Source: an uncultured Ruminococcus sp.
Lineage (GTDB): Bacteria > Bacillota > Clostridia > Lachnospirales > Lachnospiraceae
DNA: 64,000 nucleotides
Direction: 5' to 3'
NCBI GenBank assembly: GCA_900553885.1
Contig: USFD01000001.1
Location: 42,937-106,936 of the forward strand
Positions within the stretch are counted from its first letter, which is position 1; each line of letters begins with the position of its first letter. The notes beneath the pieces are model-generated. The model made no database searches and was not told the origin of the DNA. It was given only the letters and a program-made list of their open reading frames with translations. The position numbers and the translations under genes are program-made. Shown piece by piece: positions 52,304 through 60,618 of this stretch.

Positions 52304-54278
52304 GGTGGAAATTGAAGACTCTTTCTGGAGCAGCCGTATCAGACAAATGTGTGACACCATTATTCCGTACCAGTACGCGGTCCTTAACGATCAGATTCCG
52401 GGAATACCCAGAAGTCATGCCATAGAAAATTTCCGGATAGCGGCCGGGCTTTCAGAAGGAATGTACCAGGGGATGCTGTTCCAGGACAGCGATGTGGGGA
52501 AATGGATAGAAGCGGCGGCCTGGTCTCTTGGAATCAGAGAAAATCCGGAGATTGAAGAGAAGATTGATGGCCTGACGGACATTTTAAAAAAGGCTCAGCA
52601 GGAGGATGGATATCTGAATTCCTATTACACATGCGTCCGGCCTGGCGAAAGACTTACTAATATTGCGCACGGGCACGAAATGTACTGCGCAGGCCACTTG
52701 GTAGAGGCGGCAGTGGCATATGCGCAGGTTTCCGGAAAAACAGAATTGCTGGACATTATGGAAGGCTGTATAGAATATTTTATGTCGAAAATCGGACCGG
52801 AGAAAGAAAAACTTCACATATATCCGGGACATCCGGAATTGGAGCTGGCTTTATACAAGTTGTACCGCTATACAGAAAAAAATAAATACCTGGAATTTAT
52901 GAAATACCTTTTGCTGGAGAGAGGAAAGCAGCCATCCTTTCTGCTGGAAGACCCGGGGTTTGGAGAACAGTACCACGATAAATGGTTTGGCCTTGAATAT
53001 CATCAGGCTCATCTTCCGGTTCTGGAGCAGAGAGAGGCGAAAGGTCATGCGGTAAGAGCGATGTACCTTTATGCGGGACTTGCTAATCTGGCATATGAGA
53101 TAAAAGATTCGGAGATTACAGAGGTACTTGAGATTTTGTGGGAAGATGTGACAGAACGAAAAATGTATGTTACCGGGGCCGTAGGGGCTGAGGAACACGG
53201 AGAAGCATTCGGAGTACCATACGATCTGCCGAATGAAAGAGGATATGGAGAAACATGCGCGTCTATTGGTCTTATATTCTGGGCCAGAAGAATGTTAAAG
53301 CTAAAATTGGATTCCCAATATGCAGATGTAATGGAGCTGGCATTATATAATGGGGCGCTAAGTGGAATGTCTCTTGATGGAATGTCCTACTTCTATGTTA
53401 ATCCATTGATGATTATTCCGGAACAGGCAGAAAGCAGATATGATCTGCGGCATGTCAGAACAGAACGGGTGCCGTGGTTCGGCTGCGCATGCTGCCCGCC
53501 GAATGTGGCCAGATTACTCATGTCGCTGCCTGACTATATCTGTGATTATGAGGTTTATAAAAAAGAGCTGACAATTCATCTCTATATCTGCGGGAAAATT
53601 TCGATAAGTGAAAACATATGGTTTGAGGTGTCGGGAAACTATATTGAGAGCGGGAAAATAAAATTCAGATATTGCGGAAATCCGGAAGAGATAACTCTTC
53701 GATTGCGTCTTCCCGGATGGAGCAGGAAGACCGGCATACAGATAAATGGCAGTCCATACCATCCGGAAACAGAGCGCGGATATGCCCGGATTACAAAAAG
53801 GTGGATTGCGGGTGATGAACTGGAACTGGCATTTGATGTAACACCGTGTTTTATTTATGCAGATCCCAGAGTTGCAGCAGATGCCGGGCGGGCAGCGGTC
53901 AGGCAAGGTCCTGTGATCTACTGTCTGGAGCAGGAAGATAATGGGAAAAACCTGAATTCGGTTGTCGTGAAAGATTTCTGCTCTGCTGAAGATTGGATGG
54001 AACACCAGAAAAACTCTGCAGAGGGCAATAAACATCACTCATGTAATTCGCCGGACAGTGATGGCTGTAATGATATCTTCTCCGATAATTGCATTGAGAT
54101 GCCGGTACATGCAGTGTATCTGCGTGGTTACAGAGAAAAGTCGGAAACTTCGGATGGACGGCTTTATTCGGCCAGGAGGCCGGTGAAAGAAAAAGGTATA
54201 TTCAGGGCCGTGCCATATCATATATGGGGAAATCGGGGAAAAGGAGAAATGCTGGTATGGATACGGAAAGCGGAGTAG
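52290..54278 (+). CDS. Second GH127-family glycoside hydrolase
   Basis: 662 residues, paralogue of the preceding gene in the same order: KAQQEDGYLNSYYTC, HEMYCAGHLVEAAVAYAQ, LPVLEQREAKGHAVRAMYLY, GYGETCASIG and WFGCACCPPNVARLLMSL keep the catalytic and zinc residues. The two differ widely outside the core, so they probably take different linkages or chain lengths rather than being a recent duplication. Overlaps the upstream gene by 14 bp; GGAGG is 6 nt before the ATG. No signal peptide. Confidence 0.9.
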   Translation: MKKNRVEIEDSFWSSRIRQMCDTIIPYQYAVLNDQIPGIPRSHAIENFRIAAGLSEGMYQGMLFQDSDVGKWIEAAAWSLGIRENPEIEEKIDGLTDILKKAQQEDGYLNSYYTCVRPGERLTNIAHGHEMYCAGHLVEAAVAYAQVSGKTELLDIMEGCIEYFMSKIGPEKEKLHIYPGHPELELALYKLYRYTEKNKYLEFMKYLLLERGKQPSFLLEDPGFGEQYHDKWFGLEYHQAHLPVLEQREAKGHAVRAMYLYAGLANLAYEIKDSEITEVLEILWEDVTERKMYVTGAVGAEEHGEAFGVPYDLPNERGYGETCASIGLIFWARRMLKLKLDSQYADVMELALYNGALSGMSLDGMSYFYVNPLMIIPEQAESRYDLRHVRTERVPWFGCACCPPNVARLLMSLPDYICDYEVYKKELTIHLYICGKISISENIWFEVSGNYIESGKIKFRYCGNPEEITLRLRLPGWSRKTGIQINGSPYHPETERGYARITKRWIAGDELELAFDVTPCFIYADPRVAADAGRAAVRQGPVIYCLEQEDNGKNLNSVVVKDFCSAEDWMEHQKNSAEGNKHHSCNSPDSDGCNDIFSDNCIEMPVHAVYLRGYREKSETSDGRLYSARRPVKEKGIFRAVPYHIWGNRGKGEMLVWIRKAE

Positions 54279-54369
54279 TTTTATGAAAGCTTCTGCCCGG
54301 GATTCCCGGCCGGAAGATTCCTTCACATTACAAATCCGGATTTTTGCTCTGGCAATGCTGACGTGTTGG

Positions 54370-54378
54370 TGCTATAAT
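54370..54378 (+). promoter_or_regulatory. Extended -10 promoter of trpS
   Basis: TGCTATAAT, with TGGCAA 17 bp upstream of TATAAT as a weak -35. Transcription would start near 54385, giving an 89-nt leader with a GGCGCC hairpin. Confidence 0.55.
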
Positions 54379-54473
54379 GGGGAAAGATAAGCGCCTGTAC
54401 AAAGGGAACAGCAGACGAAAGTTTCTGCCCTGCACGGCGCCTGGAGAATTTAGTCAGGAGGAGCGAGAATAAC

Positions 54474-55559
54474 ATGAGAAAAGTAATGCTTACCGGGGAC
54501 CGCCCCACGGGAAAACTTCATGTAGGCCATTATGTGGGTTCGCTGAGACGGCGGGTAGAGCTTCAGAATACAGGAGACTTTGATGATATATTTATTATGA
54601 TTGCAGATGCACAGGCACTGACAGACAATGCGGACAATCCGGAGAAAGTGCGCCAGAATATTATAGAGGTGGCGCTGGATTATCTGGCCTGCGGCCTGGA
54701 TCCGGCAAAGTCTACGCTGTTTATACAGTCCCAGGTTCCTGAGCTGTGTGAACTGTCCTTTTACTATATGAATCTGGTTACCGTATCAAGGCTTCAGAGA
54801 AATCCGACGGTAAAAGCAGAGATTCAGATGAGAAATTTTGAGGCCAGCATTCCGGTCGGATTCTTTACCTATCCGATCAGTCAGGCGGCGGATATTACGG
54901 CATTTAAGGCGACGACAGTTCCGGTAGGAGAAGATCAGATGCCTATGCTGGAGCAGACCAGAGAGATTGTGCACAAGTTTAATTCTGTTTACGGAGAGAC
55001 GCTGGTTGATCCGAAGATTCTGCTTCCGGAAAATGAAGCGTGTCTGCGTCTTCCGGGAATTGATGGAAAGGCAAAGATGAGCAAATCCCTGAACAACTGT
55101 ATCTACCTGTCGGAGGAACCGGAGGAGATTCAGAAGAAAGTGTTCAGTATGTTTACAGATCCCACTCATATCCGCATCGAGGATCCGGGAAAACTGGAAG
55201 GAAACACAGTGTTCACGTATCTGGATGCGTTCTGCAGACCGGAGTATTTTCCGGAGTTCCTGCCGGAGTATAAAGATCTGGATGAGCTGAAGGACCATTA
55301 TAAGAGAGGCGGTCTGGGAGACATGAAGGTAAAACGGTTCCTGAATAATGTGCTGCAGGCAGAACTGGAGCCGATCAGAAACCGGAGAAAGGAATTCCAG
55401 AAAGATATTCCGGCCATTTATGAGATCCTGAAAAAAGGCAGTGAGAAGGCTGAGGCTGTAGCAGCCGAGACACTGAAGGATGTAAAGGCAGCTATGAAGA
55501 TCAATTATTTTGACGATATGGATCTGATCAGAGAGCAGAGTGAAAAGTTTTCGGAATAG
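54474..55559 (+). CDS. trpS: Tryptophanyl-tRNA synthetase
   Basis: 361 residues. Class I signature [20 protein letters not shown] (residues 8-27, HIGH-like HVGH), [20 protein letters not shown] and [15 protein letters not shown] (KMSKS, about residue 202) are intact. Slightly longer than the common 330-residue form. AGGAGG lies 11 nt before the ATG. The upstream region has TGCTATAAT (extended -10, 54370-54378) and a long hairpin in the leader (AGCGCC / GGCGCCT around GCAGACGAAAGTTTCTGC), which might be regulatory; no T-box sequence was seen. Confidence 0.95.
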   Translation: MRKVMLTGDRPTGKLHVGHYVGSLRRRVELQNTGDFDDIFIMIADAQALTDNADNPEKVRQNIIEVALDYLACGLDPAKSTLFIQSQVPELCELSFYYMNLVTVSRLQRNPTVKAEIQMRNFEASIPVGFFTYPISQAADITAFKATTVPVGEDQMPMLEQTREIVHKFNSVYGETLVDPKILLPENEACLRLPGIDGKAKMSKSLNNCIYLSEEPEEIQKKVFSMFTDPTHIRIEDPGKLEGNTVFTYLDAFCRPEYFPEFLPEYKDLDELKDHYKRGGLGDMKVKRFLNNVLQAELEPIRNRRKEFQKDIPAIYEILKKGSEKAEAVAAETLKDVKAAMKINYFDDMDLIREQSEKFSE

Positions 55560-55598
55560 GATCTGCGGAATAAAAGATTAAAATACAGATTAAAACGG

Positions 55599-55630
55599 GA
55601 GGAATGTCGGCAGAAGGCATTCCTCTTTTT
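55599..55630 (+). terminator. Terminator after trpS
   Basis: GAGGAATG and CATTCCTC (55599-55606, 55618-55625) with a following T-run. Confidence 0.85.
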
Positions 55631-55720
55631 ATGCTTTTTTCTGTAAATGCCTGTAATGAGGAGGATAAGTAAAAAGAGGAGCGGGAAAATGAAGAGGCAA
55701 TGAAGCGGCAAGACAAAAAA

Positions 55721-55753
55721 CAGAGAGTGAAAGATCTGATCTTTCGCTCTCTG
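55721..55753 (-). terminator. Terminator after tRNA-Arg
   Basis: CAGAGAGTGAAAGAT pairs with ATCTTTCGCTCTCTG (one G-T position) and is followed on the minus strand by TTTTTTG. It lies 10 nt beyond the tRNA 3' end. Confidence 0.85.
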
Positions 55754-55763
55754 TCCCTGTGTA

Positions 55764-55837
55764 CGTGCGATAGAAGATTCGAACTCCCGACCTTCTGGTC
55801 CGTAGCCAGACGCTCTATCCAGCTGAGCTAATCGCAC
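55764..55837 (-). tRNA. tRNA-Arg (anticodon ACG)
   Basis: Minus strand: acceptor GTGCGAT / ATCGCAC, D-arm GCTCAGCTGGATAGAGC, anticodon stem TCTGG / CCAGA with loop CTACGGA (anticodon ACG), T-arm GGGAGTTCGAATCTTCT, discriminator G. The CCA end is not encoded. ACG is expected to be deaminated to ICG by TadA. Confidence 0.95.
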
Positions 55838-55999
55838 ATGTAATTGCTGTCTCATTCACAGCAAAAATTATTATAGTGTATTTTTCTGGAACTGTCAAGC
55901 ATAAAATGAGATTTTCTTTGAAAATATGGAAAAGAGATGATAATCATGGAATAGCATGATATAATGCACATAACTTTTGAGAAGGGAGATGGATTCACC

Positions 56000-57412
56000 A
56001 TGGACGGCAGTGAGTGCACGGATATTGAAAAAATTTTGGAAAGACAGAAGAAGTTTTTCGGCAAAGGTGTTACAAAAGATATCTCTTTTCGGAAAAAAGC
56101 ACTGAAGCATCTGAGGAGGGCGATCCGGTGCTATGAGGAGGAGCTGGAACAGGCGCTGAAACTGGATCTGGGAAAACACAGGTCGGAATCGTATATGACA
56201 GAGATCGGATTTGTCCTTGCAGGTATATCCCAGGCGCTGCGGAATCTGGAGAAATGGGCCGGAGAAGAATATATTCCCACCCCGGTTTATATGCAGCCGG
56301 GGAGAAGCAGAATCCGCAGGGAACCGTACGGAACGGTCCTGATAATCGGCCCATACAATTATCCGTTTCATCTTCTGATGGAGCCGCTTACATCCGCTGT
56401 GGCGGCCGGCAACTGCGCGGTAGTCAGAACGTCGAAGCAGACGCCTCATACATCAGAGGTTATCCGCCGCATGCTGACACATGCCTTTCATCCGGAATAT
56501 ATCTGGTGTGCGCCGGGAGATCAGGTGGATAATCCGACAATTTTAAAACAGAGGTTTGATTATATTTTCTTTACGGGAAGCCCGCGGACCGGACGCCTTG
56601 TCATGAAAGCGGCGGCCGAGAATCTGGTTCCGGTGACGCTGGAGCTGGGCGGGAAGAGTCCGGTTATCGTAGATAAGACGGCAGATATACCGACGGCGGC
56701 CAGACGGATTATGTGGGGGAAGCTTCTGAACGCGGGACAGACCTGTGTTGCTCCGGACTATATACTGGCGGATGAGAAGATAAGGGATACCCTTATCCGC
56801 GGCCTGAAAAAGGCGGCGGAGGATCTTTACGGAAAAGATATTGCCGGAAATCCGGATTACGGGCGGATCATAAATGAACAGCATTACGACCGGCTTGCAG
56901 AGATACTGGAGACAGATAAAGAGTGGATCGTATACGGCGGGCAAAGGCTGAGAAAAGAGCGGTTTATCGGACCTGCTATTCTGGATCTCGGGCTGGTTTC
57001 CGCAGAGACGGCAGACCGGGCGGCTTCCATGCAGGAGGAACTGTTCGGGCCGGTTCTGCCGGTACTGTCTTATAAAAAACTGCAGGAAGCACTGGATTTT
57101 GTCAATAAAAGAGAACGTCCTCTGGCGCTTTATATCTTTACAGAGGACCGGGATGTCAGAGACCGGGTGCTGGAACACACATGTTCGGGAGGCGTATGCG
57201 TCAACGACACGGTAGAACATCTGGTCAATCACAGACTTCCGTTCGGCGGAATCGGCAATTCCGGTATGGGCCGGTATCACGGAAAATACGGATTTGATAC
57301 ATTTACGCATCTGCGGGCGGTCTATGAGAAGCCGCCTGGCAAAAGCATATCGCCGGGATATCCTCCCTACAGCGAGGCAAAACTGAAACTGATCCGGAAG
57401 GTTCTGAGATAG
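56000..57412 (+). CDS. NAD(P)-dependent aldehyde dehydrogenase
   Basis: 470 residues from ATG 56000 (MDGSECTDIE), behind GGGAG; a further 12 codons upstream lack a ribosome site. ALDH superfamily motifs: PYGTVLIIGPYNYPFHLLME, FFTGSPRTGRLVMKAAAENL, VTLELGGKSPVIVDKTAD (catalytic Glu), LNAGQTCVAPDYILADEKIR (catalytic Cys), GIGNSGMGRYHGKYGFDTFT. The closest type is the class 3-like, membrane-associated YwdH/ALDH3 group, which oxidises fatty or aromatic aldehydes. Stands alone, convergent with the HAD gene. Confidence 0.92.
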   Translation: MDGSECTDIEKILERQKKFFGKGVTKDISFRKKALKHLRRAIRCYEEELEQALKLDLGKHRSESYMTEIGFVLAGISQALRNLEKWAGEEYIPTPVYMQPGRSRIRREPYGTVLIIGPYNYPFHLLMEPLTSAVAAGNCAVVRTSKQTPHTSEVIRRMLTHAFHPEYIWCAPGDQVDNPTILKQRFDYIFFTGSPRTGRLVMKAAAENLVPVTLELGGKSPVIVDKTADIPTAARRIMWGKLLNAGQTCVAPDYILADEKIRDTLIRGLKKAAEDLYGKDIAGNPDYGRIINEQHYDRLAEILETDKEWIVYGGQRLRKERFIGPAILDLGLVSAETADRAASMQEELFGPVLPVLSYKKLQEALDFVNKRERPLALYIFTEDRDVRDRVLEHTCSGGVCVNDTVEHLVNHRLPFGGIGNSGMGRYHGKYGFDTFTHLRAVYEKPPGKSISPGYPPYSEAKLKLIRKVLR

Positions 57413-57461
57413 AACAGATCATAAACAGGTCCGGGAAGAAGAAAATGGACGGCAGAAAAAG

Positions 57462-57497
57462 GGCCGGTGCTTCTGAGTGTTTTCAGGAGTACCGGCC
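57462..57497. terminator. Hairpin between convergent genes
   Basis: GGCCGGT (57462-57468) and ACCGGCC (57491-57497) with an inner CTTCTGA / TCAGGAG pairing. No strong T-run on either side; a likely two-way terminator between the aldehyde dehydrogenase and the HAD gene. Confidence 0.55.
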
Positions 57498-57535
57498 TGT
57501 ATGATTTGTCCGACTGCTGTTTTACTGCCTTTTGG

Positions 57536-58327
57536 TCAGATCAGTCCGTGATCCCTGCAGTAAGTAAAGATACCGTCATCTGCCGCGGTACCGCATATGT
57601 CGTCTGCCGCGGCTTTTACATGATCTCCGGCATTTCCCATGGCGACTCCCAGCCCTACAGTCTGAAGCATTTCAATATCATTGGCGCCGTCTCCGAATGC
57701 CAGCGCCTGCTCTTTATCAAGTCCGTAATAATCCAGAACCTTTTCGATTCCATATCCTTTGCTTCCGGTTGCTGAGATAATATCCGCCGCCCGGTCCCAC
57801 CAGGCGGTGATCCGTGCGCCTTTTACATCTTTCAGAATCGCCGGATAGTCTTTTTCACGGCAGCCGATCATGATCTGAAAGATCTCTTCGCCGGCCAGTT
57901 TGTCAAAATCATCGATGATTTCCAGCTTATGCCGGGAGATGGCAAAATAATCTTCCAGATCTTTGTCGCTCCCGTTCGCACCCATGCGGGAAGCACCGGC
58001 AAGAGCAAGGGGCCTATGAATGACCGCCGCATTTCTGATCACCGTCTGCACATCCGGGGCAGGGATGGGATTACGGAATATGACTTCCTCTTTTGTGTAG
58101 CAGTAGGAAGCGTTAAATGTCAGATATGTGTCGAATTCTATTCCCGGGAAATGGGGAAGAATTGCCGGAGGACGGCCTGTCGCAATACAGATCCGGATGC
58201 CGTTTTTCTGAAGCGCGGCTAATGTTTCCAGCATTTTCGGCGTGATTTTTCTGCTGCCGATATCAATCATTGTCCCGTCTATATCAAAAAATGCAATTTT
58301 AATGTTTTTAAGATCTGATAAATCCAT
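57536..58327 (-). CDS. Cof-type HAD-IIB phosphatase
   Basis: 263 residues from ATG 58327 (MDLSDLKNIK) with GGAGG 5 nt upstream. HAD motifs: IAFFDIDGTMID (nucleophile Asp), GIRICIATGRPPA (motif II Thr), KGYGIEKVLDYYGL (Lys) and LAFGDGANDIEMLQTVGLGV (motif IV Asp pair). The IIB cap lies between. Cof enzymes dephosphorylate sugar phosphates, FMN or similar; the substrate is not predictable. Confidence 0.92.
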   Translation of the reverse strand: MDLSDLKNIKIAFFDIDGTMIDIGSRKITPKMLETLAALQKNGIRICIATGRPPAILPHFPGIEFDTYLTFNASYCYTKEEVIFRNPIPAPDVQTVIRNAAVIHRPLALAGASRMGANGSDKDLEDYFAISRHKLEIIDDFDKLAGEEIFQIMIGCREKDYPAILKDVKGARITAWWDRAADIISATGSKGYGIEKVLDYYGLDKEQALAFGDGANDIEMLQTVGLGVAMGNAGDHVKAAADDICGTAADDGIFTYCRDHGLI

Positions 58328-58483
58328 ATGTGCCTCCACAGTAAAAATATTCTGAACTATTATAGCATCGACGAAAGGGAATGACTACTGATTCGCGGAG
58401 AAAAAACGGCTGCTTTTTGAAAAGGCGGGAGGGGATGATTTGTCCGCACCTGTGTGAGAAGGACATAATTTTTTTCAGAACTA

Positions 58484-58512
58484 TTGACATAAATAGAAAA
58501 CTAGTGTACTAT
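58484..58512 (+). promoter_or_regulatory. Promoter of the GntR-ABC operon
   Basis: TTGACA (58484-58489), 17-bp spacer, TACTAT (58507-58512). Near consensus; the operator-like dyad covers the -10. Confidence 0.8.
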
Positions 58513-58526
58513 CTAACTATAGCACT
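58503..58526. promoter_or_regulatory. Dyad overlapping the -10, probable GntR operator
   Basis: Half-sites AGTGTACTAT and CTATAGCACT around CTAA. YtrA-type GntR regulators bind AGTGTA-like dyads over their own promoter, so this is the likely autoregulatory site. Confidence 0.6.
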
Positions 58527-58613
58527 GATACAGTGATGCGGACGTAACTTTCCTATCATTTTCGCATGAGGGGAAAGCTGCGGAGGCAGCTGATCAGAAA
58601 AAGGAGGGATGAC

Positions 58614-58969
58614 ATGGAATATAATTCGAATGCCCCCATTTATATGCAGGTTATGCGTGAACTGAAGAAACTGATGATAAAAGGAGAGCTGAAACCGGGT
58701 CAGAAGATGCCGTCAAACAGAGAGCTGGCTGTACTTTTCAAAGTGAATCAGAATACCGCGGCCAGAGTTTACCGGGAGATGGAAAGCGAAGGCTGCTGCT
58801 ACACCAGAAGGGGAATCGGCACATTTGTTTCAGAGGAGGAAGAGATGTTTGAAAATTTGAAATGGCAGAGGAACTTCTCAGAAATTTTATGAAGGAAATG
58901 AAAGACCTGGGATTTCAGAAGGATGATATCATCTCTCAGGTTGCAGATTATAAGGAGGAACAGGAATGA
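58614..58969 (+). pseudogene. GntR-family (YtrA-like) regulator, frameshifted near its end
   Basis: Start ATG 58614 (MEYNSNAPIYMQVMRELKKL) with AAGGAGGGATGAC upstream. The wHTH is complete: GELKPGQKMPSNRELAVLFK, VNQNTAARVYREMESEGCCY, TRRGIGTFVSEEEEMFENLK. Then the frame reads WQRNFSEIL and stops at 58892, while the next frame (58862-58969) reads MAEELLRNFMKEMKDLGFQK, DDIISQVADYKEEQE, the normal C-terminal helix of this family, whose TGA overlaps the ABC gene by 4 nt. One missing base, most simply in the AAA at 58859-58861, explains it. The DNA-binding part would survive. Confidence 0.8.
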
Positions 58970-59652
58970 TGCTGGAATGCAGGAATCTGACAAAAACATA
59001 CAGAGGGAAAAAGGCGGTTTCCAATCTGAGTATCCGGCTGGATGCGGGAAAGATATATGGACTGCTTGGAGAAAACGGAAGCGGAAAGACGACATGGATG
59101 AAGATGACGGCAGGTCTGACAAAGCCGTCTCAGGGCACGATCCTTTACGAAGGGCATCTGCTGGATTACAGAGACAAAAGCGAGATTGCCTATATGTCCA
59201 CAGAGTCCTTCTTCTATGACTATATGAAAGTGGCGGATGTAGGAAAATATTATGCAGACTTTTTTAAGGATTTTGATGAAAAGAAGTTTGAAGAACTGAT
59301 CCGGCGCTTCGGCCTGGAGGATTCGATGAAGGCGCGGAATCTTTCCAGCGGTATGAACGCGAAACTCAGGATCGCGGCTACTTTATCCAGAGATGCAAGA
59401 CTCTGTATGCTGGATGAGCCGTTAAACGGTGTTGACTACAAGGCCAGGGAAGATATTATTTCTCTGATCCTTGAGGAGGCGGATGAAAACCGGACTTTTG
59501 TTATTTCTACCCATCTGATCGAAGAGGTGGAGACGTTTATCGAAGAAGCCATATTTATCAGAAACGGCGAACTGGTTAAGCTTGTCAACCTGGAGCAGGA
59601 GAGAGCGGCAGGCGGAAGATCCCTGGCAGAGATTTATCTGTCGGTTATGTAA
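58966..59652 (+). CDS. ABC transporter ATP-binding protein (YtrB-like)
   Basis: 228 residues. Walker A GENGSGKTTWMKM (about 36-44), Q-loop region, ABC signature LSSGMNAKLRIAATLSRDAR, Walker B LCMLDEPLNGVD, and the switch His in FVISTHLIEEVETFIEE. It is the ATPase for the membrane protein encoded 11 nt downstream. Its ATG overlaps the restored GntR reading frame (ATGA). YtrBCDEF-like systems respond to cell-wall stress; substrate unknown. Confidence 0.9.
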   Translation: MMLECRNLTKTYRGKKAVSNLSIRLDAGKIYGLLGENGSGKTTWMKMTAGLTKPSQGTILYEGHLLDYRDKSEIAYMSTESFFYDYMKVADVGKYYADFFKDFDEKKFEELIRRFGLEDSMKARNLSSGMNAKLRIAATLSRDARLCMLDEPLNGVDYKAREDIISLILEEADENRTFVISTHLIEEVETFIEEAIFIRNGELVKLVNLEQERAAGGRSLAEIYLSVM

Positions 59653-59663
59653 GGAGGAGAAAA

Positions 59664-60419
59664 ATGTTAAAACTTGTGAAATATGAATGGAAGAAGCAGC
59701 GTACATCAAGGATGATAATTCTTGGGCTGCTTGTGGCCGGAATTATTGCATTCTGGGGAGGAATTTTATTTAAAAGCGATACAGTAACGGTTCTGAGTCT
59801 TGCTTTTCTGTATACTTTTGCTGTTCTGGTGCTTTTCTATACGGGTGTGGAGAGCGTACTTGTGTTTAACCGGGATTTAAGAACAAAGCAGAGCTATATG
59901 CTCTTTATGGTTCCCAAATCGATCTGGGCGATCCTTGGCGCGAAATTCATCTCTGCGATTCTGCAGATGCTGTTTGTATTTGCGCTGTTTTTCGCTGCAG
60001 GCAGCCTGAACCTGATGGCTGCTGTCTGGAGATCGGGGAACATAGATGCCCTTGTGCATGCATTTGAAAATCTGATGCGGACGCTTACGGAGGAGAATTT
60101 TGACTGGATGATTCTGGTGGAAGCGGCGTTAATCCTTTTCCTTGCCTGGGTGCTGATTATTCTGATTGGTTTTCTGGCGGTAATCCTTGCGCGTACAGTG
60201 CTGGTAAAGTCCAGATTCGCAGGACTGTTTGCCCTTATTCTTTTCTTCCTCATCAATGTGGCTGTGGAGTGGGGATACCGTTTCTCCGACCTGCTGCCCA
60301 ATGTAGGCGGAAGCGGTCATTTCGGCTGGGATATCTGGAATATCCTTTATTATATCATTGTCTGCGGAGGGCTGTTTCTAGTATCGGGATGGCTGGCGGA
60401 CAGAAAGCTGAGTGTGTAA
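59664..60419 (+). CDS. ABC transporter membrane protein
   Basis: 251 residues with six hydrophobic segments (about 17-35, 42-62, 88-115, 145-175, 187-205, 225-243); KLVKYEWKKQRTSRMIILGL is the usual N-terminal amphipathic start of ABC-2-type permeases. There is no soluble domain. AAGGAGG precedes the ATG. Forms the exporter with the previous gene. Confidence 0.87.
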   Translation: MLKLVKYEWKKQRTSRMIILGLLVAGIIAFWGGILFKSDTVTVLSLAFLYTFAVLVLFYTGVESVLVFNRDLRTKQSYMLFMVPKSIWAILGAKFISAILQMLFVFALFFAAGSLNLMAAVWRSGNIDALVHAFENLMRTLTEENFDWMILVEAALILFLAWVLIILIGFLAVILARTVLVKSRFAGLFALILFFLINVAVEWGYRFSDLLPNVGGSGHFGWDIWNILYYIIVCGGLFLVSGWLADRKLSV

Positions 60420-60456
60420 AGACCTGAAATTATAATGACATATCATGACAGACGGA

Positions 60457-60482
60457 CTGCCGGAAATTCTCCGGCAGTTTTT
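60457..60482 (+). terminator. Terminator of the GntR-ABC operon
   Basis: CTGCCGGA (60457-60464) and TCCGGCAG (60470-60477) followed by TTTTTCTG. Confidence 0.9.
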
Positions 60483-60618
60483 CTGTTAGGAAAGAGAAAC
60501 TGTAAAGAATATTTCTGTGCATTTCCGAGGTTTTGTGATAGAATGATAGGAAATCGGGCAGAGAAGGTCAGAATTTTCTGTCCGTATTTACTGAAACGCA
60601 AAGAGAGGAACAACACGT

